From: Streptomyces sp. NBC_01465
GTDB taxonomy: Bacteria; Actinomycetota; Actinomycetes; Streptomycetales; Streptomycetaceae
NCBI RefSeq assembly: GCF_036227325.1
Contig: NZ_CP109467.1
Coordinates: 5,456,001-5,520,000 of the forward strand
DNA length: 64,000 nt
Reading direction: 5' to 3'
Shown: positions 6,400 through 15,791 of the stretch, one piece after another
Layout of the letters: each line of letters opens with the position of its first letter
Position numbering within the stretch: position 1 is the stretch's first letter
Translations under genes and position numbers: made by a program
The notes under the pieces: model-generated
What the model saw: only the letters and a program-made list of their open reading frames with translations
Told to the model about the DNA's origin: nothing
The model's database searches: none

Positions 6400-8980
6400 C
6401 CTTCAACTCCCGCAGGACGGCCGGTCCGTTCACCGTGAGGTGGACGAGCCGGCCTTTCTGCGTGGCCGTGAACGACGTCGGGCGCTTCTCCCAGGACGGG
6501 GTGATCTTCGCCTTGCCGGTGCCCGGGCCGAGGTCCACCGTGAGCGTCGCCGTCTTCGCCGCTGGGTCCGGTGACCAGGTGGTCGCGGCGTCGCCGTCCA
6601 CGGCTGCGGCCGCGTAGAAGCCGGGCTGCTCGGAGGTGGCCGTCGCCGGGCGGCAGCGGGCCGTGTTGGTGGTAGGGGTCAAGTCCGGGCGGCGGGTGGG
6701 CAGTTCGAGGGTGGTGGTCAGCTTTCGGGCGCCCTTGGGGGTGTGGAGCGTGAAGGGCGCGCCGCGGGTGAGCGTGACCCGGGTGGTCTTCGCGCCGATC
6801 GCCACGGAGTACGTACGGCCCTGCCAGTGCAGCCCGTGGAGCGTGGTGCCCTGCGGGAGTTGGGGCGGCAGCATCGGGTCCAGGTGGACGCCGTCCTCCT
6901 GGACGCGCAGCCCCGTCAGCCCGTGCGTGAAGGTCTGCAGGAAGCCGCCCTTGCCGGTCAGGAAGTCCATCGCCGGGTGCCCCGCGAGGGCGTCGTGGGC
7001 GCCCGCCTTGTCGCCCTTCGCCTCCGAGAAGAGGTCGAAGTCCCCTCGTACGTAAGGGCGGATGGCGCGCTGGAGGTAGGTGTACGTCGCGCAGCCGGGG
7101 CTGCCGATCGCCGCCGATGCGACCGCGTGGACCGAGTCCGTCATGGCGGGGCCTGCCGGGTCGGTGCGCTGGGCGTAGTAGGCGAGGGTGCGGGCCGCCT
7201 GCTGCTTCGTCATCTTCCAGTCGAGGGGGTAGAGGAGCAGGACCGTGTCGGCCTGCTTGATGAGGGAGCCGTCGTACCCCGCGTACTGCTCGAAGACGCC
7301 CGCCTTGTTGTCGTACGGGATACGGAGCCGGTCCGCGATCTCCGACCACGCGGCCGGGGCTTCGGTGTCGAGGAGGGTGGCGGCGCGGGCCGCGTTGCGC
7401 AGGGCGGTGGCCGCGACGGCGTTGGTGTAGACGCCGTCGGTGACGCCGTTGCTGTACTCGTCGGGGCCCGCGACCAGCTTGATCGAGTACGAGCCGTCGT
7501 CGTTCTTGGTGACGCGCGAGGTCCAGTAGTCGGCGATGCCCTTGAGGAGCGGCCAGCCGCGCTCCTTCAGCCACTGCCCGTCGCCGGTCGCCAGGTAGTA
7601 CTGCCAGACGGCGAGGGAGATGTCGCCCTGGAGGTGGGTCTGCATGATGCAGTGGGGTGGGTTCCAGCTGTGACACTCGGCCCAGTTGTCGCCCTTGCTG
7701 CCGGACGTCCAGGGGTAGAACAGGCCCTTGAAGCCGAGCTTCCGGGCGTTGACCGCTGCGGCGGCGCGGGTGCGGAAGCGGTAGTCGACGACGGATTTGG
7801 CGAGCTCGGGGCGGGTGGCGAGGAGGCCGGGGAACATCCAGGTCTCGGCGTCCCAGAAGATTTCGCCCGCGTAGTTGTCGCTGGTCAGGCCCACGGGGGA
7901 GAGCGAATCGGCGGAGCCCGGGCGGGAGTTGGCGAAGAGTCCGTACTGCGCCGAGCGCACCCACGCCTGGAGGTCGGGCTGCCCGGGGACGGTGATGTCG
8001 GACGCCCACAGCTTGGCCCAGGCGGACGCGTTCCCGCTGTGGACGGCCCGCCAGCCGCGGGCGGCCGCCCGGCGGGAGGCCTCGGTGGCGCGGGTGAGGG
8101 TGGTGTCGACGCCGATGTGCTTGGCGATCTCGTACGTGGTGCCGGTGCGGACGGGGAAGATGAGGGCGCGGGCGGCGCTCAGGCCGGAGGCGGAGCGGTG
8201 CTCGGAGGTGGGGTGAATTCCCTTGGCCGGTACGAGGGTTGAGGCGACCGTGCCCGGTGTGTGCGTGCCGTCGGCGCGGAAGGAGACCGACGTCGTACGG
8301 CCGGCGGCGGCTGCTCCGGCTGCTCCGGCGGCGGTGATGCGGCGGGCGCCCCGGCCGTCGATGCGGTCGGTGACGGTCGCGGCGCCGGTCCAGCGCGGGG
8401 TGAGGCGCAGGCGCACGGCGCCGGTGTGCACGTCGCTGCGGTCGGCGAGGACCTCGTAGGACAGGTCGGTCGTACGGCCGTCGCGGCCCGTCCAGGTGTA
8501 GGAGGTGCGGACCACTCCGCAGGCCATGAAGAGGGTCTGGCGGTAGTGCGATGCCGTGCCGGGGCCGAGGCCCGCTTCGAGGCCGGTCCAGGTGGGGAGG
8601 GCGGCGACGGCCTGGCGGTCGGCGTCGGAGCGGGAGTTGTGGGCGTAGAGGCCGGCGGCGAACGCCCCGTCGTAGCGGGGGGTGTAGAGGGGCCAGCCGC
8701 TCGGGTCTTCGGAGCCCTGGTATCCGGTGCCGAGGGCGGGAACCCGGTGGCCGAGATATCCGTTTCCGATGTAAGGATGCTGACCGACCGTCGGATCGGG
8801 GCGCGTGGAGGTCAGCGACCAGCCGTCCGCCTCCTTGCCGCAGGCGGGGACGGCCGGTGCGGCTGCGGCCGCAGGGGAGACGGGGGAGGGCGAGGGGGGT
8901 ACGGCAGCGGCGATCAGCGTGCCGCTGAGCAGGGGTGCGGTGATCAGCGACATGCGGGTGCGTGTGCGCAAGAGACTCAT
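6383..8980 (-). CDS. secreted glycoside hydrolase family 65 enzyme with C-terminal F5/8C-like domain
   Basis: This 865-residue protein begins MSLLRTRTRMSLITAP and has a cleavable hydrophobic signal ending in an Ala/Pro-rich stretch. GH65 enzymes (acid trehalase, maltose or kojibiose phosphorylase, related alpha-glucosidases) have an N-terminal beta-sandwich, a linker and an (alpha/alpha)6 barrel. The barrel hallmarks are visible: LFYPWTSGSKGDNW, THLQGDISLAVWQYY and LVAGPDEYSNGV, in which Glu508 is the expected catalytic acid. The last roughly 120 residues resemble a discoidin/F5/8C carbohydrate-binding domain (SEQPGFYAAAAVDGDAATTW). Secretion favours a hydrolase such as acid trehalase over an intracellular phosphorylase. 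The start at 8980 gives the signal peptide; the longer upstream open frame is a shadow of the divergent gene. Confidence 0.85.
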   Translation of the reverse strand: MSLLRTRTRMSLITAPLLSGTLIAAAVPPSPSPVSPAAAAAPAVPACGKEADGWSLTSTRPDPTVGQHPYIGNGYLGHRVPALGTGYQGSEDPSGWPLYTPRYDGAFAAGLYAHNSRSDADRQAVAALPTWTGLEAGLGPGTASHYRQTLFMACGVVRTSYTWTGRDGRTTDLSYEVLADRSDVHTGAVRLRLTPRWTGAATVTDRIDGRGARRITAAGAAGAAAAGRTTSVSFRADGTHTPGTVASTLVPAKGIHPTSEHRSASGLSAARALIFPVRTGTTYEIAKHIGVDTTLTRATEASRRAAARGWRAVHSGNASAWAKLWASDITVPGQPDLQAWVRSAQYGLFANSRPGSADSLSPVGLTSDNYAGEIFWDAETWMFPGLLATRPELAKSVVDYRFRTRAAAAVNARKLGFKGLFYPWTSGSKGDNWAECHSWNPPHCIMQTHLQGDISLAVWQYYLATGDGQWLKERGWPLLKGIADYWTSRVTKNDDGSYSIKLVAGPDEYSNGVTDGVYTNAVAATALRNAARAATLLDTEAPAAWSEIADRLRIPYDNKAGVFEQYAGYDGSLIKQADTVLLLYPLDWKMTKQQAARTLAYYAQRTDPAGPAMTDSVHAVASAAIGSPGCATYTYLQRAIRPYVRGDFDLFSEAKGDKAGAHDALAGHPAMDFLTGKGGFLQTFTHGLTGLRVQEDGVHLDPMLPPQLPQGTTLHGLHWQGRTYSVAIGAKTTRVTLTRGAPFTLHTPKGARKLTTTLELPTRRPDLTPTTNTARCRPATATSEQPGFYAAAAVDGDAATTWSPDPAAKTATLTVDLGPGTGKAKITPSWEKRPTSFTATQKGRLVHLTVNGPAVLRELKVSRGA

Positions 8981-9070
8981 CGCACGACCATGTAAGACCA
9001 CGGAATCGGCGTCCGGCCCGGCGGGCGGGACGCGCCTGCACAGTCCCCTGGATGGGTGGATGGTGGAGTC

Positions 9071-10483
9071 ATGAAGGACGGTCCGGAGAACCAGGCGAAC
9101 CCCTATCTGAGCGGCATCTTCGCTCCCGTGAGGGAAGAGGTGACGGCGCACGGCCTCGAAGTGACGGGGCGCATTCCGGACGCCCTGAACGGCCGCTATC
9201 TGCGCAACGGGCCGAACCCGCTGGGGGTCGACGACCCGGCGGCGCACCACTGGTTCACCGGCGACGGAATGGTGCACGGAGTGCGGCTGCGGGACGGGCG
9301 CGCCGAGTGGTACCGCAACCGGTGGGTGCGCAGCGACAAGGTCGCCGAGCGGCTCGGCGAGAAGCCGTTCAACGGGCCGCGCCACCAGGACATGGACTTC
9401 GGGGCCAACACCCACATCCTGCGTTTCGCGGGGCGCAATCTCGCCACGGTCGAGGGCGGATCCCTTCCGTACGAACTCGACGACGAGCTCAACACCCTTG
9501 GCCCGTACGACTTCCAGGGCACCTTGCCGGGCGGCTTCGCCGCGCACACGGTGGTCGACCCGGTGAACGGGGAGCTGCACGCGGTCGCGTACTGCTGGAC
9601 GTACCCGTACGTGCAGTACCTGGTGGCGGGTGTGGACGGCCGGATCAAGCGGCACGTCGACATACCCGTCGAAGGCAGCCCGATGATGCACGACTTCTCC
9701 CTGACGGAGCGGTATGTGCTGCTGTACGACCTGCCGGTGGGCTTCTCCATGGAGGCGGCCACCGCCGGTTCGACGTTCCCGTACGGCTGGGACGACCGGA
9801 AGCAGGCGCGGATCGGGGTGCTGCCCAGGGACGGCGGGGCCGAGGACGTGCGCTGGCTGGACATCGATCCGTGCTTCGTCTTCCACCCGATGAACGCGTA
9901 CGAGACGGACGGCGGACAGCGGATCGTCGTCGACCTCGTGCGGTACGAGAAGATCTTCGACCGGAGCCGGGGCGGCGTGCAGGGCCCCGACGACTGCCCG
10001 CCGCGGCTGGAGCGCTGGACCATCGACCTGGCGGCCGGCCGGGTGCGGACGGAGACGCTGGACGACCGACCGATCGAGTTCCCGCGCGTCGACCCGCGCC
10101 GGGCCACGGGTCAACACCGGTTCGGGTACGGGGTGCTGGAGCCGCGCGAAGGGTTCGCCGCGGCGCGGCACGCGCTGCAGGAGGGCGGTTACGAGCAGGC
10201 GGGGATCGGCCTGATCAAGTACGACCTGACATCGGGCGGAGCCGAGATCCACCGCTTCCACCCCGACGGGGACGTGGGCGAAGGCGTCTTCGTCCCGGCG
10301 TCGCCGGACGCGGCGGAGGACGACGGCTGGGTGCTGGCCTATGCGTTCGACCCCGACCGGCAGGCGACGGACCTGGTGGTCCTGGCCGCCGGCGACTTCA
10401 CGGCCGAACCGGTGGCGCGGATCCATCTGCCGGTCCGGGTACCGACCGGCTTCCACGGCAACTGGATACCGGCCGAGGCGTAA
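9071..10483 (+). CDS. carotenoid oxygenase (RPE65/lignostilbene dioxygenase family)
   Basis: This 470-residue non-heme iron dioxygenase of the carotenoid cleavage family makes a seven-bladed propeller with four iron-binding histidines. Candidates for all four are visible in the expected contexts: FAAHTVVDP, SPMMHDFSLTE, FVFHPMNAYE and TGFHGNWIP. The N-terminus NGRYLRNGPNP is also family-typical. Likely substrates are apocarotenoids or stilbenes; which one cannot be read from sequence. No signal peptide is present, so it should be cytosolic. An ATG at 9056 is possible; 9071 was chosen because homologous sequence begins there, with GGTGGAG just upstream. It is divergent from the GH65 gene with a short intergenic gap, and no regulator sits next to it except the tetR gene downstream. 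Confidence 0.88.
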   Translation: MKDGPENQANPYLSGIFAPVREEVTAHGLEVTGRIPDALNGRYLRNGPNPLGVDDPAAHHWFTGDGMVHGVRLRDGRAEWYRNRWVRSDKVAERLGEKPFNGPRHQDMDFGANTHILRFAGRNLATVEGGSLPYELDDELNTLGPYDFQGTLPGGFAAHTVVDPVNGELHAVAYCWTYPYVQYLVAGVDGRIKRHVDIPVEGSPMMHDFSLTERYVLLYDLPVGFSMEAATAGSTFPYGWDDRKQARIGVLPRDGGAEDVRWLDIDPCFVFHPMNAYETDGGQRIVVDLVRYEKIFDRSRGGVQGPDDCPPRLERWTIDLAAGRVRTETLDDRPIEFPRVDPRRATGQHRFGYGVLEPREGFAAARHALQEGGYEQAGIGLIKYDLTSGGAEIHRFHPDGDVGEGVFVPASPDAAEDDGWVLAYAFDPDRQATDLVVLAAGDFTAEPVARIHLPVRVPTGFHGNWIPAEA

Positions 10484-10503
10484 CAAGCCGGTAAATATGG
10501 GAA

Positions 10504-10524
10504 GTCCGCGCGGTGCGCGCGGAC
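10504..10524. terminator. hairpin between carotenoid oxygenase and tetR
   Basis: Perfect nine-base arms GTCCGCGCG and CGCGCGGAC with a GTG loop lie 20 bp after the oxygenase stop, in the gap between convergent genes. No U-run follows, which is common in Streptomyces. Confidence 0.65.
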
Positions 10525-10582
10525 CCCGTCCCGGCCGGGGCGGCCCGTTGCGGCACGGAGGCAGCGGCCGCGGTGCTTCGGG

Positions 10583-11278
10583 CTATTCGGCGCGCAGCGC
10601 CAGCGCCCGGGTCTCGATCGCGGCGATCAGCGCCTCCACCTGGAGGCGGAAGATCTTCTCGTCCGTCACCTCGGGCAGTTCGGCGTTCAGCAGCGTGATG
10701 TTGGGGAACTCCGCCGGGGCGACCGAGCGGTACTCCCGGCTCCAGGAGGACTCGTCGGCCGCGCGGGCCTCCGGGGCGAACAGCAGGTAGGACGCCTGCT
10801 GCCCGACGTACGCGAGGATCGAGTCGCCGACCATGCGGTAGTGGACGGCCGCCTCGGGTCCCTCCAGGCCGGCCTCCATGACGGCCCCGAGGATCAGCTC
10901 CACCACCCGGAACTCATGCGGGCGCCGGGTGGTCCGGCTGGTCATGGCCGAGCCCACCACCGGGTATTTCAGGGCGACTTCGAGTGATCCCGCGGCCAGC
11001 GCCCGGATCCGGTCCTGCCAGCCGAGGCCCTCGGGGATGCTGTCGAGCACCTCGCCGAGCGTGCGGTCGGCGACCGAGAGCAGCAGTTCGTCCTTGTCGC
11101 GGAAGTGCCGGTAGATCGCGGTCGGGTCGGCGCCGAGCTCCTCGCCCAGGCGCCGGACGGTGAAGGCGTCCTCGCTTCCGCGGGCGGCGATGCGCAGGCT
11201 CGCCTCGATGATCGCGTCGGGCGTCAGCTGGCTGCCCGCGCGCTTGGAACGGGCTGTGGTGGCGGGTGTCGTCGGCAT
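10583..11278 (-). CDS. TetR-family transcriptional regulator
   Basis: This 231-residue protein has an N-terminal helix-turn-helix around residues 20-68: ITPDAIIEA-like helix 1 (here LTPDAIIEASLRIAARG), then VRRLGEELGADPTAIYRHF, the classic TetR recognition segment with YRHF and KDELL following. The remaining 160 residues are the variable ligand-binding and dimerisation helices. It is divergent from the amidohydrolase/ABC operon, and a 29-bp palindrome lies between the two genes. It is therefore the likely repressor of that operon and of itself. The ligand may be the substrate imported by the operon; this is inference. Confidence 0.9.
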   Translation of the reverse strand: MPTTPATTARSKRAGSQLTPDAIIEASLRIAARGSEDAFTVRRLGEELGADPTAIYRHFRDKDELLLSVADRTLGEVLDSIPEGLGWQDRIRALAAGSLEVALKYPVVGSAMTSRTTRRPHEFRVVELILGAVMEAGLEGPEAAVHYRMVGDSILAYVGQQASYLLFAPEARAADESSWSREYRSVAPAEFPNITLLNAELPEVTDEKIFRLQVEALIAAIETRALALRAE

Positions 11279-11312
11279 GGTGCGCCCAGTGTATCGATCG
11301 GATACGGCCTTG

Positions 11313-11341
11313 GCGCAACACCGTTGACAACAGTGTTGCGC
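11313..11341. promoter_or_regulatory. 29-bp TetR-type operator palindrome covering a -35 box
   Basis: Outer arms GCGCAACAC and GTGTTGCGC enclose an inner GTTG-A-CAAC, giving a near-perfect palindrome centred on base 11327 (only the centre and one symmetric pair do not match). It contains TTGACA (11324-11329), a consensus -35 for the rightward operon. A second, weaker element GTATC-GATCG-GATAC lies at 11291-11305 on the tetR side. Confidence 0.75.
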
Positions 11342-11404
11342 TGCCGTTCACTCCTCCTCAACACAAGCCAGCGGGCCCGCCCCGCCGAGCCGGAGGATGC
11401 GTCG

Positions 11405-13075
11405 ATGGCGAACACCAGCCAGCAGGCCGACACCGTTTTCGTGGGAGGGCGGGTCTTCACCGGAACCGGGACCACCCCGGTCGAGGCAGCCGTCGCCGTA
11501 CGGGACGGACGGATCCTCGCCGTCGCCGACGCGACCACCGTGCGCTCGCTCGCGGGGTCGTCCACGGAGGTCGTCGACCTGGCGGGCGGACTCCTTGTGC
11601 CCGGGTTCCAGGACGCGCACATCCACCCCGTGGTCGGCGGGATCCAGATGCTCGGCTGCGACCAGAGCGCGCAGAACACCGCCGAGGGATGCCTCGCGGT
11701 CGTCGGCCAGTACGCCGAGGAGCACCCGGACGCACCCTGGATCCGCGGCGGCGGCTGGTCGATGGACAGTTTCCCCGGCGGCACGCCGACCCGCGCCATG
11801 CTGGACGCGGTGGTCCCCGACCGGCCCGTGCTGCTCACCAACCGCGACGGCCACGGCGCCTGGGTCAACTCCCGCGCCCTGGAGATCGCGGGCGTCGACC
11901 GCGACACCCCCGACCCCGTGGACGGACGGATCGAGCGCGAGCCCGACGGCACCCCGGCCGGCACCCTCCAGGAGGGCGCCGTCGAGCTGGTCGCCCGTCA
12001 CGTACCCGTGGCGACGCTCGACGAGGCGCGCGCCGGACTGCTCGCCGCCCAGGAGTACTTGTTCTCACTCGGGGTGACCAGCTGGCAGGACGCCATGATC
12101 GGCGCCTTCCCCGGCAGCCCGGACAACTTCGGCGTCTATCTGCGCGCGGCCCGCGACGGCTCGCTGCGTGCCCGGGTCGTCGGCGCCCTGTGGTGGGACC
12201 GCGAACGCGGGATGGACCAGATACCGGACATCGAGGAGCGCCGTCGTACGGGACGGGCCGGCCGCTTCAACGCCACCTCCGTGAAGATCATGCAGGACGG
12301 CGTCGCGGAGAACTTCACCGCCGGAATGCTGGAGCCCTACCTCGACAACTGCGGCTGCCCCACCGGCAATTCAGGGCTGAGTTTCATCGAGCCGGCCCTG
12401 CTCACCGAGGCGGTCACCGCCCTCGACCGCTCGGGCTTCCAGGTCCACTTCCACGCACTGGGCGACCGTGCCGTACGCGAGGCACTCGACGCGCTCGGAG
12501 CAGCCCGCGCCGCCAACGGTGCGAACGACAACCGCCACCACATGGCCCACCTCCAGGTCGTCCACCCCGACGACATCAAGCGCTTCGCCGACCTGGACGT
12601 CGCCGCGAACATCCAGGCGCTGTGGGCCGCGCACGAACCGCAAATGGACGAGCTGACGATCCCCTTCCTGGGGCCCGAACGGGCCGCCCTGCAGTACCCC
12701 TTCGGAGACCTGGCACGTGCGGGCGCCCGCCTCGTCGCCGGCAGCGACTGGTCTGTCAGCAGCCCCAACCCGCTGTGGGGCATCCATGTCGCGGTCAACC
12801 GCGCCGTCCCTGCGGAGGAGTCCGACGGCCAGGTGCACCCGCCGTTCTACCCCGAGCAGGCCATCACCCTCGCCCAGGCGATGACCGCGTACACCGCAGG
12901 CACCGCGTGGGTGAACCACCTCGACGAGGAGACCGGCACCATCGAGCCCGGCAAATACGCCGACCTCGTCGTCCTGGACCGCGACCCCTTCGCGCACCCC
13001 GCCGAGGAGATCGCCGAGACCCGCGTCAGCCGGACGTACATCGAGGGCGACCTCGTCTTCAGCGCTACGGACTGA
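11405..13075 (+). CDS. YtcJ-type amidohydrolase
   Basis: This 556-residue metal-dependent hydrolase belongs to the amidohydrolase superfamily (amidohydrolase_3, YtcJ/NfdA group). It has the small N- and C-terminal beta domains (ADTVFVGGRVFTG at the start, GKYADLVVLDRDPF at the end) and a TIM barrel. His72 and His74 in FQDAHIHP are the first metal ligands; VHFHALGDRAVREALD and GSDWSVSSPNP carry the later His and Asp. Members hydrolyse N-substituted formamides, imidazolones and similar cyclic or linear amides. A GGAGG at 11392 supports the ATG at 11405. It is the first gene of a run with an ABC importer, so it probably degrades the imported compound in the cytosol; the substrate is unknown. Confidence 0.87.
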   Translation: MANTSQQADTVFVGGRVFTGTGTTPVEAAVAVRDGRILAVADATTVRSLAGSSTEVVDLAGGLLVPGFQDAHIHPVVGGIQMLGCDQSAQNTAEGCLAVVGQYAEEHPDAPWIRGGGWSMDSFPGGTPTRAMLDAVVPDRPVLLTNRDGHGAWVNSRALEIAGVDRDTPDPVDGRIEREPDGTPAGTLQEGAVELVARHVPVATLDEARAGLLAAQEYLFSLGVTSWQDAMIGAFPGSPDNFGVYLRAARDGSLRARVVGALWWDRERGMDQIPDIEERRRTGRAGRFNATSVKIMQDGVAENFTAGMLEPYLDNCGCPTGNSGLSFIEPALLTEAVTALDRSGFQVHFHALGDRAVREALDALGAARAANGANDNRHHMAHLQVVHPDDIKRFADLDVAANIQALWAAHEPQMDELTIPFLGPERAALQYPFGDLARAGARLVAGSDWSVSSPNPLWGIHVAVNRAVPAEESDGQVHPPFYPEQAITLAQAMTAYTAGTAWVNHLDEETGTIEPGKYADLVVLDRDPFAHPAEEIAETRVSRTYIEGDLVFSATD

Positions 13076-13146
13076 TCCCGCACGCCCGATCCCACCCCGC
13101 CGCGTACGTCACCACGCCACCACCCCGCCCCGGACAGAGGTAGACG

Positions 13147-14826
13147 ATGCCCTCAACTCCCGCAGCACCAGCATCTCCCGCCACCGCCAGACCCCTCCGC
13201 CGCGTCGCAGGCACCGTCCTCGCCGCGTCCGCCCTGCTCGTCACCGCCGCCTGCAGCGGCACGGCGCACCCCACCAAGGGCTCCGGTGCGTCCACCCCGT
13301 ACCAACTCACCGCGAAGACGCCCGCGGCAGCAGGCCCCATCAACTCCTTCACCTGGTCGATCTACGCCGAGCCCGCCTCGCTCGACTACGCGTACGCCTT
13401 CGACTTCCCGCCGAACCAGGTCCTCTCCAACGTCTGCGAGAGCCTCCTGCGCTGGAACCCGGATCTGACGACGTCGCCCGGCCTCGCGACCTCGTACAGC
13501 AACCCGGACCCCACCACCTGGGTCTACAAGATCCGCCCCGGTGTCCACTTCCACGACGGGACCGTGCTCACCGCGGACGACGTCGTCGCATCCCTGCGCC
13601 GCCAGATGGACCCGGCCGTCGGCGCCGCCTGGGCGAACACCTTCCGCAATGTGAAGTCCATCGCCACATCAGGGCCGTTGGAAGTCACCGTCAAGCTCAC
13701 CAAGCCCGACGCGGCCTTCAACCAGCAGATGGCCAACAGCTCCGGCACCGTCGAGTCCGCCGCCACCCTCAAAAAGGCGGGCAAGGACTACGGCAGTCCC
13801 AAGGGCGGCGTGAACTGCACCGGTCCGTTCTCCTTCGGCTCCTGGAGCTCCGGCCAGTCGCTGACCCTGAAGAAGTTCGACGGCTACTGGGACACCAAGC
13901 TCAAGGCCAAGGCGAACCAGGTCAAGTTCGTGTTCCTGAGCGACGCGACGACCCGCGTCAACGCCTTCCAGAGCGGTGAGGTCGACGGCGGCTGGATGAT
14001 CCCGGCCGACGCCTACAGCCAGCTCTCCACCTCCACGGCGGGCAAGCTCTACTACGGCACCAACACCACCGTCACCGACGAGGTCGTCTCCAACCTCAAG
14101 GGCCCGCTCGGCAAGACCGAGGTGCGCAAGGCGCTGCTCATGGCCATCGACCGCAAGGGCATCGTGAAGGCCGGCGCGCACGGCGTCGGCAAGGTCTCCG
14201 ACTCGCTCGTCACCGACAACATGTGGAACCAGTCGCCCGAGGACCGGCGCAAGGCCCTCGTCGCCGACGTACCGAAGTACGCGTACGACCCGGCCGCGGC
14301 CAAGAAGATCGCCGAGAAGGCCGGGGTGACGGGCAAGCGCGTCGTCATCGCGACCAGCCCGCTCGACTCGCAGACGACGATCATCGCGCAGGCCGTCGAG
14401 CAGGCCGCGAAGGCCATCGGCCTCGACCCGAAGATCGAGACGCTCTCCCCGGAGAAGTACTCGACGCTCTTCACCGACCCGGCCGCCCGCAAGGGCATCG
14501 ACCTCTTCATGACGTTCTGGTACACGTCGGTCACCGACCCGATCGACATGTACGGATCGCTGGAGACCGGCATGTTCACCAACTACGGCCAGTGGTCCAA
14601 CAAGGAGTTCGACGCGGCCGTAGAGAAGGCCGGAGCCGAGTACGACCCGGCCAAGCGCAACGAGTTCAACGCCGAGGCGCAGAAGATCGCCCTGCGCGAA
14701 CTGCCGTGGCTGCCGCTCTACACGACGCCCACGAGCGTCTTCCTCGGCAACAAGATCACCGGTGTGCAGCCCTCGGTCGCCTTCCTCTACTACCCGTGGG
14801 CGGCCGAGATCGGGGCCAAGAAGTGA
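13147..14826 (+). CDS. family-5 solute-binding lipoprotein of the amidohydrolase operon
   Basis: This 559-residue extracytoplasmic binding protein of the peptide/nickel/opine class (SBP_bac_5) has a long basic N-region, a hydrophobic core and the lipobox LVTAAC (Cys37 region), so it is lipid-anchored. The family signature is seen in WVYKIRPGVHFHDGTVLTADDV and NPTWWG-like positions further on, with GPFSFGSW and KALLMAIDRKGI. It captures the substrate outside and delivers it to the permeases encoded next. The AGAGG just before 13147 supports the start. It lies 71 bp after the amidohydrolase and belongs to the same transcription unit. Confidence 0.9.
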   Translation: MPSTPAAPASPATARPLRRVAGTVLAASALLVTAACSGTAHPTKGSGASTPYQLTAKTPAAAGPINSFTWSIYAEPASLDYAYAFDFPPNQVLSNVCESLLRWNPDLTTSPGLATSYSNPDPTTWVYKIRPGVHFHDGTVLTADDVVASLRRQMDPAVGAAWANTFRNVKSIATSGPLEVTVKLTKPDAAFNQQMANSSGTVESAATLKKAGKDYGSPKGGVNCTGPFSFGSWSSGQSLTLKKFDGYWDTKLKAKANQVKFVFLSDATTRVNAFQSGEVDGGWMIPADAYSQLSTSTAGKLYYGTNTTVTDEVVSNLKGPLGKTEVRKALLMAIDRKGIVKAGAHGVGKVSDSLVTDNMWNQSPEDRRKALVADVPKYAYDPAAAKKIAEKAGVTGKRVVIATSPLDSQTTIIAQAVEQAAKAIGLDPKIETLSPEKYSTLFTDPAARKGIDLFMTFWYTSVTDPIDMYGSLETGMFTNYGQWSNKEFDAAVEKAGAEYDPAKRNEFNAEAQKIALRELPWLPLYTTPTSVFLGNKITGVQPSVAFLYYPWAAEIGAKK

Positions 14827-15791
14827 GCCGTTCCGCTACGCGGGCGCTCGGTGGCCTGCGCAGACTGGCCGGAATGGCCGCGACCCTCCTGGTCACCTCG
14901 TTCCTGGTGTTCTCCTCGCTGTACCTGGCGCCCGGAGATCCGGCGAGCTTCCTGATCCGCGGCCGCAGCGCCGGCCCGGACGAACTCGCCCAGATCCGCC
15001 ACCAGTACGGCTTCGACCAGCCGTTCTTCGTCCGCTACTGGGACTGGCTGGGCGGCGTACTGCACGGCGACTTCGGCCGCAGTTACGTCTTCCACCAGGA
15101 CGTCTCCTCCGTCCTCGCCTCCCGGCTGCCCGCCACCCTCCTGCTGATCGCGGCCTCGGCCGTGCTCATCGGGGTGGTCGGCATCGCGTCGGGGATGCTC
15201 GGCGCGCTGCGCCGCGGCACCCGTACCGACTCCGCGCTGATGCTGCTGGTGACGGTGGGGGCGGCGGCTCCCGCGTTCGTCGCGGCGCTGCTGCTGCGGT
15301 CGGTGTTCGGCGTGAAGCTGGGCTGGTTCCCGACGATCGGCAACGGCACGGGCGTACTGGACCGGCTCCATCACGTCATCCTTCCGGCGATCGCCCTGTC
15401 GGTGACGTTCATGGCGCTGGTGACCCGGGTGACCCGCTCCTCGATGCTGGAGGAACTCGGCCGTGAACACGTCGAGGTCGCGGTGAGCCGCGGCACCCCG
15501 CGGTGGACGGTGATCAGACGGCACGTCCTGCGCAACGCGCTCGGCCCGATCGTCACCGTCTCAGCCCTCCTCATCTCCGGGATGCTCGTCAGCACGTCGA
15601 TCGTGGAGACCGCGTTCGGCATGTCGGGCATCGGCTCGCTGCTGATCACGTCCGTCAACCAGATGGACTTCCAGGTGGTGCAGGCGATCGTGCTGCTCGT
15701 CGTGGCCGCGTTCGTCGTCGTCAACGCGCTGGTGGACCTGGTCCATCCGCTGATCGATCCGCGGGTGGCCGCAGCGGGGAGCGCACGATGA
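14823..15791 (+). CDS. ABC importer permease, DppB type
   Basis: This 322-residue inner-membrane subunit has six predicted helices. The N-terminal helix is followed by the long extracytoplasmic DppB loop containing DQPFFVRYWDWLGGVLHGDFG, and the EAA cytoplasmic loop is seen at VSRGTPRWTVIRRHVLRNALGP. It starts at GTG 14823, overlapping the stop of the binding-protein gene by 4 bp, so translation is coupled. It pairs with the DppC-type subunit encoded next. Confidence 0.88.
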   Translation: MSRSATRALGGLRRLAGMAATLLVTSFLVFSSLYLAPGDPASFLIRGRSAGPDELAQIRHQYGFDQPFFVRYWDWLGGVLHGDFGRSYVFHQDVSSVLASRLPATLLLIAASAVLIGVVGIASGMLGALRRGTRTDSALMLLVTVGAAAPAFVAALLLRSVFGVKLGWFPTIGNGTGVLDRLHHVILPAIALSVTFMALVTRVTRSSMLEELGREHVEVAVSRGTPRWTVIRRHVLRNALGPIVTVSALLISGMLVSTSIVETAFGMSGIGSLLITSVNQMDFQVVQAIVLLVVAAFVVVNALVDLVHPLIDPRVAAAGSAR

